The notes below the pieces were generated by a model. That model saw only the letters and a list, made by a program, of their open reading frames with translations, had not been told where the DNA came from and searched no databases. DNA of 64,000 bases from Caulobacterales bacterium (lineage in GTDB: Bacteria > Pseudomonadota > Alphaproteobacteria > Caulobacterales > Aquidulcibacteraceae): positions 57,501 through 121,500 of the forward strand of contig JAFLCU010000002.1 of the NCBI GenBank assembly GCA_017303355.1, written 5' to 3'. This document shows, piece by piece, positions 7,985 through 17,181 of this stretch. A program made the translations under genes and the position numbers. The first letter of the stretch is position 1. Each line of letters begins with the position of its first letter.

Positions 7985-9133
7985 ATGAGCCAGATCCCGT
8001 TCCACGCCGTCCGCGCCTGGCTGTTCGAGGCCGCGCTGCCCTTTTGGGCCGCGCACGGCGTCGACCGCGCTCATGGCGGCTTCCTGGAGGAATTAACGCC
8101 GGACGGCGCGCCGACGGCGTGCGGTTTCAAGCGCGTCCGGGTGATCTGCCGCCAGACCTACGCCTTCGCCCACGCCGCCGAACTTGGCTGGAACGAGGGC
8201 GATGCATTGTCGCGCATGGGCGTCGACTATCTCGTCAAGCACGCGCGCACGGGCGACGGCGGCTGGGCCAAGACGCTGACGCGCAAGGGCGCGGTGCGTG
8301 ACGCCACCGCCGATCTCTACGACATCGCCTTCGTGCTGTTCGCGCTCGCCCGTCGCTATCGCGTTTCGCGCGACGCCGACGTATTGGCGCTGATGCATGA
8401 AACGCTGGGCTTCGTGCAAACCCGGATGCGCGGGCCCGTCGCCGGCTTCTGGCATCGCTTGCCGCCCAGCGAACCGCGCCTGCAGAACCCGCACATGCAC
8501 CTCACCGAAGCGTGCCTGGCCGCGTTCGAGGCGACGCAAGACCAGCGCTATCTCGATCAAGCCCGCGAACTCGTCGCGCTGTTTTGCGCACACCTGTTCG
8601 ACGGCGCCACGCTCGGCGAACGCTTCAACGATGATTGGACGCGCATTGGCGGCCAAGAGGGGCGCGCGGTGGAGCCGGGCCACCATTTCGAATGGGCGTG
8701 GATCCTGGCGCAATATCAGCGTCTCAGCGGTGAGAACGTGACGTCCCAAGCCGAGGCGCTCGCGCGCTTCGGCGAAACCCACGGCGTCGATGCAAAGTCC
8801 GCCGCCGTGTTCGATCTCATTGCCGATGACGGCGCGCCCTTGCGCACCAGTTCGCGCACCTGGACCAACACCGAGCGGATCAAGGCCTGGCTCGCGATCT
8901 ATGAACTCACCGGGCGCGATCCCACGCCGGAGGTCAGTGCATCACTCAGGCTGATCTTCGACCGCTATTTCGCCAGCGCCCGCCCTGGCGCGTGGGTCGA
9001 TCAGTTTGACGCCGACGGCAAGCCGATGGTCGAGGCCGTGCCGGCGTCGATCGTCTATCATCTCTTTCTGGCCTTCGCCGAGGTGCTGCGGCTCGAACCG
9101 CGCCTGAAGGCCAGCGCGGCTCAGACGCCGTAA
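7985..9133 (+). CDS. AGE-family epimerase/isomerase (N-acylglucosamine 2-epimerase fold)
   Basis: A 382-residue (alpha/alpha)6-barrel enzyme. Family hallmarks are seen: [10 protein letters not shown] (Arg and Gln near residue 52), the catalytic-histidine segments NPHMHLTEA (about 167) and PGHHFEWAW (about 232), and [14 protein letters not shown] (about 288). AGE-family members epimerise N-acetylglucosamine or isomerise mannose/fructose or mannose-6-phosphate. Divergence from mannose-1-phosphate guanylyltransferase suggests a role as a mannose-6-phosphate isomerase, as for alphaproteobacterial PMI-like AGE proteins; this is inferred. The start is the ATG at 7985 (MSQIPFH). Its end overlaps the convergent epimerase gene by 13 bases. 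Confidence 0.85.
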   Translation: MSQIPFHAVRAWLFEAALPFWAAHGVDRAHGGFLEELTPDGAPTACGFKRVRVICRQTYAFAHAAELGWNEGDALSRMGVDYLVKHARTGDGGWAKTLTRKGAVRDATADLYDIAFVLFALARRYRVSRDADVLALMHETLGFVQTRMRGPVAGFWHRLPPSEPRLQNPHMHLTEACLAAFEATQDQRYLDQARELVALFCAHLFDGATLGERFNDDWTRIGGQEGRAVEPGHHFEWAWILAQYQRLSGENVTSQAEALARFGETHGVDAKSAAVFDLIADDGAPLRTSSRTWTNTERIKAWLAIYELTGRDPTPEVSASLRLIFDRYFASARPGAWVDQFDADGKPMVEAVPASIVYHLFLAFAEVLRLEPRLKASAAQTP

Positions 9134-10131
9134 TAGCCGCGATACCATTTCACGAAATTGGCGATGCCGGTTTCGATCGGCGTGCGCGGCGCGAAGTCGA
9201 CATCGTGCGCAAGGTCCTGCACATCGGCGAAGGTCGCCGGCACGTCGCCGGGCTGCATCGGCAGCATGCGCTTGATCGCTTTCTTGCCGATAGCGTCTTC
9301 CAGCACCTCGATCAGCCGCATCAACCTCACCGGCGTGTTGTTGCCGATATTGTAGAGCCGATAGGGTGCGTTCGATGAGGCGGGATCGGGCGCCTGGCCG
9401 CTCCAGGCTTCATTCGGCGTAGCCGGCCGATCGCCCACGCGCACCAGCGCCTCCACCACATCGTCGATGTAAGTGAAATCGCGCTGCATCTCGCCATTGT
9501 TGAAAACGTCGATCGGCTCGCCGGCGAGGATCGCCTTCGTGAACAGATAGACGGCCATGTCGGGCCGGCCCCAGGGGCCATAGACGGTGAAGAAGCGCAG
9601 ACCCGTGCTCGGCACGCGGAAGAGGTGGCTGTAGGAATGCGCCAGCAGTTCGTTCGACTTTTTCGTCGCCGCATAGAGGCTCAAGGGATGATCGACGTTC
9701 TGGTGTACCGAGAACGGCATCTTCGTCACCGCGCCATAGACGGAACTCGAAGAGGCGAAGACCAGATGTTCGATCACGTGATGGCGGCAGCATTCCAAAA
9801 GGTTCACGAAGCCGTCGAGGTTTGAGCGCACATAGGCTTGCGGATTGCTGAGCGAGTAACGCACGCCCGCTTGGGCCGCGAGGTTGAACACGAGCTTGAA
9901 CTTGTGTTGGGCGAACAGCGCCTTCAGCGCCGCGTCGTCGGCCAGATCGATTTCGGCGAAGCTGAAGTTCGAATGCGCCGCCAGGACCCTGAGCCGCGCG
10001 CGCTTCAGCCCCACATCATAATAATCGCTGAGATTGTCGAGGCCGACCACTTGACGCCCAGCGGCGAGCAGGCGCTCCGCCAGATGGAAGCCGATGAAGC
10101 CGGCGGCGCCTGTCACGAGCACGGGAATCAT
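9121..10131 (-). CDS. NAD-dependent epimerase, UDP-glucuronate 4-epimerase-like
   Basis: Extended short-chain dehydrogenase of 336 residues. The NAD-binding motif [16 protein letters not shown] starts at residue 7. The catalytic Ser and Tyr-Lys are in FASSSSVYG and YAATKKSNE. The segment [16 protein letters not shown] and the later [16 protein letters not shown] are characteristic of UDP-glucuronate 4-epimerases (LpsL, CapI and GAE type), which interconvert UDP-GlcA and UDP-GalA. A UDP-glucose dehydrogenase that could make its substrate lies at 55930-57234. The start is placed at 10131 (MIPVLVTG) because the eight upstream codons are not family-like. The gene lies downstream of the ligase-like gene on the same strand. 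Confidence 0.88.
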   Translation of the reverse strand: MIPVLVTGAAGFIGFHLAERLLAAGRQVVGLDNLSDYYDVGLKRARLRVLAAHSNFSFAEIDLADDAALKALFAQHKFKLVFNLAAQAGVRYSLSNPQAYVRSNLDGFVNLLECCRHHVIEHLVFASSSSVYGAVTKMPFSVHQNVDHPLSLYAATKKSNELLAHSYSHLFRVPSTGLRFFTVYGPWGRPDMAVYLFTKAILAGEPIDVFNNGEMQRDFTYIDDVVEALVRVGDRPATPNEAWSGQAPDPASSNAPYRLYNIGNNTPVRLMRLIEVLEDAIGKKAIKRMLPMQPGDVPATFADVQDLAHDVDFAPRTPIETGIANFVKWYRGYYGV

Positions 10132-10204
10132 TTGCGGCGCGGGCCTTCGGTTCAAACTGGCGCTTCGATAGGCGCCGGGCCGGGCGAAATCAACTGAACG
10201 CGCC

Positions 10205-11371
10205 TTATGCCGGTAAGCGGCGCGTTGCGGCCACGAGGGCCGCGGCGATGAAGAGCGTCGCGACCCACCATTCGGCCCAGATGCCGAAGCTCAGATTGGC
10301 GACGAGCCCCAAGGCCGCGATCGTGCCTGCCGTCGCGGCCGCCGCCGGGCGATCATGCTGAAGCGCGCGCGCCAAGGCGAAGCCGCCCACGAGCAAGCTC
10401 GCCGCCGCCAGCAAAGCGCCGACGGCCCCGGTCTCGAACCAGATTTGAAGGCTGGCGCTGTGGGGGTGGACCGGCACGCCGCGCATGTCGAGTTCGCGCA
10501 CGCTGATGCGGTCGCTCACGGCGCGCGAGGCTTCCAGCCCGTGGCCGATGGTCGGCTGCTCCAGGATGCGCGTGCACACATAGTCCCAGATGCCCGCCCG
10601 CGCCGCCCAGCTGAGCGGCAGCTTGTCGATCAAACCCTGATTGGCGATCACCAGCGGCGTCACGAAGGGTGCGGCCAGCATCCAGGCCGAAAGGCCGCCG
10701 CTGACGCCCAGGATGGCCAGACGCGGCGCCATGAAGGCGAGCGCGAACGCCGCGAAGCCAAGCGCGAAGCCCAGGGCCGCCGCCGCCTGTTCGAATGGGA
10801 CCATCAGCGCCGCACCCGTCAGGATGACGAGAAAGGCGACAATGCCGCGCCAGCCGGCCCCCTCTTGCAGTTGGCTCGCCGCCACCGCCCAGACCATGGC
10901 CAGCAGCACGACCGAGCCGCGCATCAGATTGCGGCCAAGGTCGCCCAGTTCCGCGTCCGGGCGGGCCGCCCGATTGATCGGCATGTGCCAGACCGCCTCG
11001 ATCGTGAGCAGGGCGGCCAGCACCAAGAAGGCGGCGAGCCCCGCCGCTCGGGTGAGGCGTTGGTTTGGCGCGTTTCCAGCCGAGGCGGCGAACATGAGGC
11101 CAAGCGGAACGAGCGCCAGTATCTTAAAAGCTTGGTCGTGCTTGGGCCAAGGCGACCATAGAGTTGAGAGCGCCGCCCAGGCCGTGAACGCGAGCAAGAG
11201 CATTAGTGCGAGCGGTCTGGTTTCAAGCGCTTGTCTGAACAGGTCAGGGCGAAACGACGCCACACCGGCCAGGCAAAGCGTAAGCGGCAGCGCCAGCGCG
11301 CCGCCGGCGGCCGCGGCGGGCAACAGGCAGAACAATGCCGCACATGCGAACGCCGCAGGTCCGAAACGCAT
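10205..11371 (-). CDS. O-antigen ligase family (Wzy_C) membrane protein
   Basis: A 388-residue polytopic membrane protein with roughly ten to twelve hydrophobic segments. The large periplasmic loop carries the motif [20 protein letters not shown] (about residues 300-320), in which the His and the Glu-x-Gly match the Wzy_C/WaaL signature. Such proteins either ligate lipid-linked polysaccharide to a core acceptor or polymerise O-units. As the window has an ABC exporter (Wzm/Wzt) rather than Wzx/Wzy, a ligase role is more likely, but this is inference. The start at 11371 has GGGAG six bases upstream. It probably shares a transcript with the downstream 4-epimerase, 73 bases away. Confidence 0.8.
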   Translation of the reverse strand: MRFGPAAFACAALFCLLPAAAAGGALALPLTLCLAGVASFRPDLFRQALETRPLALMLLLAFTAWAALSTLWSPWPKHDQAFKILALVPLGLMFAASAGNAPNQRLTRAAGLAAFLVLAALLTIEAVWHMPINRAARPDAELGDLGRNLMRGSVVLLAMVWAVAASQLQEGAGWRGIVAFLVILTGAALMVPFEQAAAALGFALGFAAFALAFMAPRLAILGVSGGLSAWMLAAPFVTPLVIANQGLIDKLPLSWAARAGIWDYVCTRILEQPTIGHGLEASRAVSDRISVRELDMRGVPVHPHSASLQIWFETGAVGALLAAASLLVGGFALARALQHDRPAAAATAGTIAALGLVANLSFGIWAEWWVATLFIAAALVAATRRLPA

Positions 11372-11579
11372 CGCCGGCTCCCTTTCGCCCCGACGAACGC
11401 ATGTCACGGCCAGGGCGCCGGCCGCAATGGCTGACCATTCCGTAGCCAATCTTTCAGCATGTTCACTGCTTCCGCTGCCTTAGCGCTTGGCGCCGAGCGT
11501 TATTTAAGCTTTGTTACCCCTAAGGCGCGTATTGAGGGCAATCCCTGAGGGATCGCGCGCCTATGCGTGGGAGCTCACA

Positions 11580-12164
11580 ATGGCAGAACGCTCACAACCG
11601 ACCTATGCGAGCGAGGTTCGGGACACCATTGTGAAGTATGGCCTGACCGGTATGGCGGCCACCGCCCTTGCGGTAACGATTTTCTCACCCGCTGGTTTCG
11701 GCGGCATGATTGGCGCCAGCTTTGCCTCAAGCTTCGGCAGCGATAGCGCCTCGTCCGCGACGGAAGATGCATATTCGCGGCTGCCGGCCTACCCGTCGCC
11801 GCTGTCGTCGGAAGAGATCAACACAATCGAGACGCAGCTGGCCCAGACCGCCGTTTCGCTCGAAATCACGCGTGCCGCGACCGATGACAATATCGAGCAG
11901 CTGCGCTCGCTTTCGGTGTCCGGTGAATTGGTGACGTTCGCTCAAGCGCCTGCGCGCGCCGCCGTCCAAGCGCGCGCTGTCCGCGCCAACGAGGATCTCC
12001 GTCTCACGCTGAGCGAGCCGGTGTCCGCGCCGGCCCCGACGCCAGCGCCGGTGCAAGCGCAGCCGATCTCATATTCGGGATCGTCGAGCTTCGATCACAG
12101 CGTGCCCTATCGCGATCCGCACCTTGAATTGGCGGATTTGCTGCTCGCGCACGAAGAATTCTGA
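11580..12164 (+). CDS. Hypothetical protein with one membrane segment
   Basis: A 194-residue protein that I do not recognise. After a polar N-terminus (MAERSQPTYASEVRDTIVKY) there is one hydrophobic stretch (about residues 23-48, Ala/Thr/Val/Phe/Gly). A long Ser/Ala/Glu-rich part with a probable helix (EEINTIETQLAQTAVSLEIT) and a Pro/Ala-rich linker (APAPTPAPVQAQP) follow, then a C-terminal tail ending HEEF. GGGAG at 11569-11573 supports the ATG at 11580. It is divergent from the ligase-like gene, with about 210 bases between holding an AT-rich patch near 11500-11520. It shares general architecture (membrane span, Ala-rich tail) with the protein at 20574. Confidence 0.7.
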   Translation: MAERSQPTYASEVRDTIVKYGLTGMAATALAVTIFSPAGFGGMIGASFASSFGSDSASSATEDAYSRLPAYPSPLSSEEINTIETQLAQTAVSLEITRAATDDNIEQLRSLSVSGELVTFAQAPARAAVQARAVRANEDLRLTLSEPVSAPAPTPAPVQAQPISYSGSSSFDHSVPYRDPHLELADLLLAHEEF

Positions 12165-12171
12165 GGTCCGC

Positions 12172-12429
12172 TTAGGCCGCTGCTTCGGCGGCCATCGGCT
12201 CCAACCAACCACTGTACGTCAATTGATCGATCTGCGCGGCCGAGAGCGTCGCCAGGTCGGCATAATGGTAGTGTGTCCAGCCGCGATTTTGGCTCTGGAC
12301 CCGCACCTGCACCATCACCACGCTGCGCTGCGACGGCTCGATACGGAGCGTCCAAGCGAAATGCTGCTTTTCCGGAATACGCAGCCAGCCGACAAAGGCG
12401 TTTGCGGTATGGGCAGGGATTTTGAGCAT
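12172..12429 (-). CDS. Small hypothetical protein
   Basis: An 85-residue reading frame with normal protein-like composition: several Trp, Tyr and His, and segments FVGWLRIPEKQHFAWTLRIE and VVMVQVRVQSQNRGWTHYHY. It lacks the Arg/Ala skew of shadow frames. It looks like a small beta-rich soluble domain. No family is recognised. The ATG at 12429 lacks a clear ribosome site; a GTG 27 bases upstream is an alternative start. It ends seven bases after the convergent neighbour. The space is too small for any other gene here, which slightly favours it being real. Confidence 0.5.
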   Translation of the reverse strand: MLKIPAHTANAFVGWLRIPEKQHFAWTLRIEPSQRSVVMVQVRVQSQNRGWTHYHYADLATLSAAQIDQLTYSGWLEPMAAEAAA

Positions 12430-12570
12430 CAGAAAGCCATCAAATTGGAACACTGCCCCAATGGGCGAAGCTGGCGATGCAAGGCGTGAACCATGTGAGC
12501 CGCCGCCGTGACTTGGAGGGTGGACATGGCTAATTTCACGCCAGGGGATGATCCGGAGAAACAGACGACG

Positions 12571-13329
12571 ATGCGCTTCCTCGCTGCGTTCCTTTTTGCT
12601 GTCTGCATGCTGGCCGCGCCCGCGCGCGCCGAGACCTACCGGCTCAATTACGAGGCGCAGGTGCTGGGCGTGGTGGTGCTCGGCACGGCGCGTTACGAGA
12701 TCGCCGCCAGCCCGACCCGCTATGGCGTCCGCGCCAATCTGCGGACCTCCGGCCTCGCGCGTCTGTTCGACCAGACCGAGATCACCGCGGCCTCCGCCGG
12801 CACGATCGCCAGCGGCGGCGTCAATTGGACGCGCTACGACATTTCCCATGCCTACGGCTCGAAGTTTCGCCGCATCCAGATCAACCGCGGCGCCGAGGGT
12901 GTAAGCGCGCAGATCAACCCGCGCTACGGCAACATGGGCGCGCCGCCGGCCAGCGCGCAGCAGCAGCGTGGCTCATACGATCCGCTCACCGGCGTGTTCG
13001 CGCTGGGGCGTCAGATCGGCGTCGCCCGCGCCTGTCGTGGTTCGGTCCTGGTGTTCGATGGCCGTCAGCACTACCGGCTCGCCGTGTCCGCGCGCGGACA
13101 GACCACATTCAACAGCGGCGGCTATAACGGCCCGGCCTTGCACTGCAATTTCCGCTATGAGCCGATCTCCGGCTTCAGCGACAATTTCAACCGTTCAAGC
13201 GTGCCGGCGGCGCAAGCTTGGTTCGCCTTGCCCGCGCAAGCGGGTTTCGCCGCGCCGTTGCGGATCGAGGTGCCGACGCCGCTCGGCACGGCGCAGCTCA
13301 ACATTCGCGGCTACGAACGCGTGGCCTAA
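12571..13329 (+). CDS. DUF3108 domain protein, periplasmic
   Basis: A 252-residue exported protein. The signal peptide MRFLAAFLFAVCMLAAPARA is cleaved before ETYRLNYEAQVLGVVVLGTA, which begins the DUF3108 domain. The beta-strand pattern continues to VLVFDGRQHYRLAVSARGQ and RYEPISGFSDN, matching the usual family core. An upstream ATG at 12526 has a better ribosome site (GGAGGG at 12515-12520) and would add 15 polar residues before the signal; I prefer 12571 for the signal peptide but cannot decide. Members of this family are found in cell-envelope contexts and have no proven function. The next gene, a glycosyltransferase, starts 45 bases downstream, so they may be cotranscribed. Confidence 0.8.
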   Translation: MRFLAAFLFAVCMLAAPARAETYRLNYEAQVLGVVVLGTARYEIAASPTRYGVRANLRTSGLARLFDQTEITAASAGTIASGGVNWTRYDISHAYGSKFRRIQINRGAEGVSAQINPRYGNMGAPPASAQQQRGSYDPLTGVFALGRQIGVARACRGSVLVFDGRQHYRLAVSARGQTTFNSGGYNGPALHCNFRYEPISGFSDNFNRSSVPAAQAWFALPAQAGFAAPLRIEVPTPLGTAQLNIRGYERVA

Positions 13330-13374
13330 GCCGTCGCCGCCTGCTACGCGGACGCGGACAGTGGAGCGGCCGGC

Positions 13375-14208
13375 TTGAGCGTGTGCGTGATCGTGGTGAG
13401 CTATCGCACCGGGCCCGCGCTCGGGCGCTGCCTCGCCGCGCTCGCGGCCTTGCGCGGTGTTGATGAGATCATCTTGGTCGACAACGGCAACGAGGCCGCC
13501 GAGGCGGCCGCGCTTTCCGCCTTCGTCACCGACGATCCACGCGCGCGACTCGTGCGCGGGCAGGGCAATGTCGGCTTCGCGGCTGGCTGCAATCTCGCCG
13601 CGCGGGCGGCGCAAGCGGAGGCGCTGCTCTTCCTCAATCCCGACGCCGTGCTTGAGGCCGGCGCCATTGAGAATCTTTCCCGCGCGCTCGCCGCCGCCCC
13701 GCCGCCTGCGATTGTCGGCGGCGATTTGCGCGATGCGGACGGGCGTTCGGAGCGCGGTTCGCGCCGCGATCGGGTGACGCTCTGGCGTGCGTTTGTCGCG
13801 TTCAGCGGGCTTTCTCGCTTGGAACATTTCTCGCCCGCGTTTCGCGACTTCAATCGCCACGCCGATCCTGTGCCCAGTGCGCCGGTCGCGGTGCAAGCCG
13901 TCAGCGGCGCGTTGCTGATGCTTCGGCGCGCCGATTTCGAAGTGCTCGGCGGCTTTGACGAAGGCTATTTCGTCCACGTCGAGGATCTCGACCTTTGCCG
14001 TCGCGCCGAGCAACGCGGCTGGCCAGTGATTTTCGCGCCCGGCCCGCACGGCCAGCACGAGCGTTCCACCAGCGCGGTCGAGAGCCGCTTCATCGCCAAG
14101 CACAAAGCGCGTGGCATGGCGCGCTACCTGTCGAAATTTGCAAACGGACCGTTCGAACGCGCCGCGGCTTGGCTCGCGGGCGGATTTATCATGCTGGTGT
14201 CGCGATGA
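13375..14208 (+). CDS. Glycosyltransferase family 2
   Basis: A 277-residue GT-A enzyme. VIVVSYRTGPALGRCLAAL opens the fold. LLFLNPDAVL (about residue 85) holds the Asp-x-Asp-equivalent NPD motif typical of rhamnosyltransferase-like GT2 proteins. AVSGALLMLRRADFEVLGGF and FFVHVEDLDLCRRA-like sequence (ED at about 205) provide the catalytic base region. The start is the TTG at 13375, eight bases after GGAG at 13363-13366. Its stop overlaps the following SDR gene (ATGA), so the two are cotranslated. The rhamnose pathway genes lie 2-6 kb downstream, so dTDP-rhamnose is a plausible donor, by inference. Confidence 0.88.
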   Translation: MSVCVIVVSYRTGPALGRCLAALAALRGVDEIILVDNGNEAAEAAALSAFVTDDPRARLVRGQGNVGFAAGCNLAARAAQAEALLFLNPDAVLEAGAIENLSRALAAAPPPAIVGGDLRDADGRSERGSRRDRVTLWRAFVAFSGLSRLEHFSPAFRDFNRHADPVPSAPVAVQAVSGALLMLRRADFEVLGGFDEGYFVHVEDLDLCRRAEQRGWPVIFAPGPHGQHERSTSAVESRFIAKHKARGMARYLSKFANGPFERAAAWLAGGFIMLVSR

Positions 14209-15071
14209 GCCGAAGCGCGCTTGTCGTCGGCGCCGGCGGCGCACTGGGCGAGGCGGTCGCGCGCGAACTGGCGCGCAATGGTTGGCGGGTCACCGCGTCG
14301 ATGCGCCAGGCTTATGCCGGGCCGAGCGCACGCTTGGCGGCGTTGGGCGTCGAGCTGGCGCGGTGTGATGTATGTGTTGATCCGCATTGGCTCACCTTGG
14401 CGGCCGGGCGGGACGCCATCATCTTCACATCGCGTATCGAGATCAGTTTGGCTGCGCTCGAACGGCTGGCGCAAGCGCCGTCGCGCGTCGTGGTGTTCTC
14501 CAGCAACAATGTCGCGATCGATCAACGCGCGGCGACCTATCGCGCGATCGAGTCGGCGGAGGTCGCCGTACAGGCGCGCGCCGCAAGCCACGCCATCCTT
14601 CGCCCAACACTCATCTATGGCGACCCGCGCCTCGTCACGGTTGCGCGCCTGATGCGTTGGGCGCGTGGCGTGTGCATGCCTTTGCCCGGGCATGGGCGCG
14701 CGCGAATGCAGCCTGTATTTTACGAGGACTTGGCGCGTGTCGCGGTGGGCCTCGCCGAAGCCAGCACGCCAAACGGTGTATTCGCGGCGGGCGGTCCGGA
14801 GGTGCTTTCCATGCGCGCGCTTTATGAAGCGGTGCGCGGCGCGGCGAACGGCGCCGCTCCGATCGTGGCGATACCCGCCGTGGCCTTGAAGATATTCGCG
14901 CCGTTGAGTGGCGGCTTGTTTTCCCCCGAGCAGGCGGCGCGCGCGGACCAGGATCGTGTCGCTATCGCGCAGGATGCTTTGCCGATCGCACTTGCGCCGC
15001 GCACCTCGCTCGCCGAAGGCCTTGCGCACTTGCGCCGCCTCATGGACGCCGAAGCACAATCCGGCGGCTGA
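14205..15071 (+). CDS. NAD(P)-dependent epimerase/dehydratase-like SDR protein
   Basis: A 288-residue Rossmann protein beginning with LVVGAGGALGEAVARELARNG, a glycine-rich dinucleotide-binding motif. FSSNNVAIDQRAATYRAIESAEV follows where classic extended SDRs have SSxxVYG and YxxxK; here the Tyr is followed by RAIES and no Lys is in place, so the catalytic motif is altered. ILRPTLIYGDPR and QPVFYEDLARVAVGL match the substrate-side motifs. It may bind a nucleotide cofactor without classical epimerase chemistry. It is overlapped by the upstream glycosyltransferase gene (4 bases) and converges with the next GT2 gene, overlapping by 32 bases. Confidence 0.75.
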   Translation: MSRSALVVGAGGALGEAVARELARNGWRVTASMRQAYAGPSARLAALGVELARCDVCVDPHWLTLAAGRDAIIFTSRIEISLAALERLAQAPSRVVVFSSNNVAIDQRAATYRAIESAEVAVQARAASHAILRPTLIYGDPRLVTVARLMRWARGVCMPLPGHGRARMQPVFYEDLARVAVGLAEASTPNGVFAAGGPEVLSMRALYEAVRGAANGAAPIVAIPAVALKIFAPLSGGLFSPEQAARADQDRVAIAQDALPIALAPRTSLAEGLAHLRRLMDAEAQSGG

Positions 15072-16029
15072 TCAGAACATCCGGCGACCACGCCAGCGCC
15101 CGTGCAATATCGCGCGTACTTGCTGAGCGCGCGCGTTGAATGTCACGCCGGCCGCGCCAAAACGGCGTGACGCCGCTCATGCCGGCGGCGACGCCGCGCC
15201 ACGCCGCGAAATGGCCGCTGCGAAGCCCCGAGATCGTCGCGGCCGTCGCGCTGAGTAGGAGATGCAGCGGCAACATTGGCCAAAACAGCGCCGCAGGCAT
15301 GCATTTCACAAACGTCCACAGCCGATTGCGCGCGCCATGGAATTCCGCGAACGCGGAGCGCGCGTTCGTCGTGCCGCCGCCCACATGCGTGACCACGGCG
15401 TCCGGCGCCTGCAGAATGCGCCATCCCCCCAGGCGCAAGCGAAAGCAGAGATCTATGTCCTCGAAGAAGCAGAAATATCGGGGATCAAAACCGCCGACCG
15501 TTTCGAACGCGTCGCGGCGCACGAGCATCGCCGCCGCGCACGCGGAGAAGGGTTCGGCGAGCGTTTGCGTCGCGGAGCCGCGCCCGTGGCCGTAGCCGCC
15601 ACGATAGCCCATGCCTGAAACATGCAGCACGTCGCCGGCGCCATCGAGCACGTCCGGCGCGCCCGCTTTCAGCTGCAGCGAACCGATCGCGCCGGCGCTG
15701 GGGTTCGCCTCGGCGGCGGCGATGAGTTTTTCAAGCCAATCGGGTTCGGGAAACGCGTCCGGATTCAGAAATACGAGATACGGCGTGTCCGCGTCGCGCG
15801 CGGCGGCGTTGTTGCCTTCCGCGAAACCCAGATTGACGGCGGATTGTACGATCGTTGAGTCGCTGGGGAGATCGCGCAGGTGCGGGCGTTCGTCCTCGCG
15901 CGAGGCATTGTCCAGCACGATAAGTCGCCAGCGCCGCTCGGTCTGTGCGTCCAGCGCGGCGCGCTGGCGCGCCACCCAGCGCGCCGAGTTGAAGCTGATG
16001 ACGATGATGGTGGCGAGGGGCGGGCTCAC
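15040..16029 (-). CDS. Glycosyltransferase family 2 (rhamnosyltransferase-like)
   Basis: A 329-residue inverting glycosyltransferase. The GT-A start IIVISFNSARWVARQRAAL is followed by DNASREDERPHL, YLVFLNPDAFPEPDWL (NPD motif at about 88-90), CAAAMLVRRDAFETVGGFD and CFFEDIDLCFRLRLGGWRI. This is the classic order of dTDP-rhamnosyl or galactofuranosyl GT2 enzymes. The C-terminus (FWPMLPLHLLLSATAA) contains an amphipathic or membrane-associated segment. Start codon is a GTG at 16027-16029. No ribosome site stands out. It converges with the SDR gene and diverges from rfbB, 115 bases away. Confidence 0.88.
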   Translation of the reverse strand: MSPPLATIIVISFNSARWVARQRAALDAQTERRWRLIVLDNASREDERPHLRDLPSDSTIVQSAVNLGFAEGNNAAARDADTPYLVFLNPDAFPEPDWLEKLIAAAEANPSAGAIGSLQLKAGAPDVLDGAGDVLHVSGMGYRGGYGHGRGSATQTLAEPFSACAAAMLVRRDAFETVGGFDPRYFCFFEDIDLCFRLRLGGWRILQAPDAVVTHVGGGTTNARSAFAEFHGARNRLWTFVKCMPAALFWPMLPLHLLLSATAATISGLRSGHFAAWRGVAAGMSGVTPFWRGRRDIQRARSASTRDIARALAWSPDVLISRRIVLRRP

Positions 16030-16143
16030 GCGCGCGATTTGTAATGGCCATCGTCATGGCGGCAAGGGCTTTGTAGAGTGCGCTGAGATTGAGGATGGCG
16101 ATGGCGGCCGGCTTGTGCGACGAGCGGCGCGCGGAGGTGCGGT

Positions 16144-17181
16144 TTGCGGTTTCTGGTGACAGGCGGCGCGGGGTTCATCGGCTCGGCCTTGTGCCGTGCG
16201 CTGGTGCGCGGCGGCGACCACGTGTTGAACCTCGATGCGCTCACCTACGCGGCAAGCCGCGCCGCATTGGCCGAGGTTGAAGCCGCGCCGAACTATCGTT
16301 TCGTGCATGGCGACATTCGCGACCGGGCGCTGCTGGCGGATGTGTTCACCGCTTTCGAGCCGGAAGCGGTGCTGCATCTGGCGGCGGAGAGCCACGTCGA
16401 TCGATCCATCACCGGGCCCGCCGCCTTTGTCCAGACCAACATCGTGGGCGCGCAGATTTTGCTCGACGCCGCGCGCGCGCATTGGGAGGGGTTGCACGGC
16501 GGTGCGCGCGATGCGTTTCGCTTCGTCCACGTCTCCACCGATGAGGTGTTCGGCTCGCTCGGCGAGGAGGGCGCCTTCGTGGAGACGACACGCTACGATC
16601 CGCGTTCGCCTTATTCGGCGAGCAAGGCGGCCTCGGATCATCTGGTCAGCGCGTGGCGCCATACCTATGGTTTGCCGACGCTGATCTCCAATTGCTCCAA
16701 CAATTACGGCCCATTCCAATTCCCCGAGAAATTCATCCCGATGATGATCATCTCGGCGCTGCGCGGTTTGCCGCTGCCGGTTTATGGCGATGGCGGGAAT
16801 GTGCGTGATTGGTTGTTCGTGGACGATCACGTCGCCGCGCTTTCGGCGATCGCGCGTGCGGGACGCGTGGGCGAGACCTATAATGTCGGCGGGCGCAGCG
16901 AACGGCGCAATGTGGATGTCGCACGCGAGATCCTGGCGCATGTGCATGAATTGGCGCCGGGCGGAAGCCAATCCGAGATTCAATTCGTCCAGGATCGCCC
17001 CGGTCATGATCGGCGCTACGCGATCGATTGCACCAAGATCGAGACCGAGCTTGGCTGGCGCGCGGCGGAGACGTTTGAGAGCGGTTTGCGTCGCACCGTC
17101 GAATGGTACGTGGCCCGCCGCGATTGGTGGGCGCCGATATTGAAGGCGCGCTATGGCGGCGAACGTCTGGGGCTCGCGTGA
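16144..17181 (+). CDS. rfbB: dTDP-glucose 4,6-dehydratase
   Basis: Second step of dTDP-L-rhamnose synthesis: NAD-dependent dehydration of dTDP-glucose to the 4-keto-6-deoxy sugar. The 345-residue protein has TGGAGFIGSALCRALV at residue 7, the catalytic STDEVFGSLGE (Thr, Asp, Glu), YSASKAASDHL (Tyr-x3-Lys) and SNCSNNYGPFQFPEKFIPMM, all diagnostic. Start is TTG at 16144, six bases after GGAGG at 16133-16137; no ATG fits as well. Its TGA overlaps the rfbC ATG (TGATG), giving translational coupling. Confidence 0.95.
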   Translation: MRFLVTGGAGFIGSALCRALVRGGDHVLNLDALTYAASRAALAEVEAAPNYRFVHGDIRDRALLADVFTAFEPEAVLHLAAESHVDRSITGPAAFVQTNIVGAQILLDAARAHWEGLHGGARDAFRFVHVSTDEVFGSLGEEGAFVETTRYDPRSPYSASKAASDHLVSAWRHTYGLPTLISNCSNNYGPFQFPEKFIPMMIISALRGLPLPVYGDGGNVRDWLFVDDHVAALSAIARAGRVGETYNVGGRSERRNVDVAREILAHVHELAPGGSQSEIQFVQDRPGHDRRYAIDCTKIETELGWRAAETFESGLRRTVEWYVARRDWWAPILKARYGGERLGLA

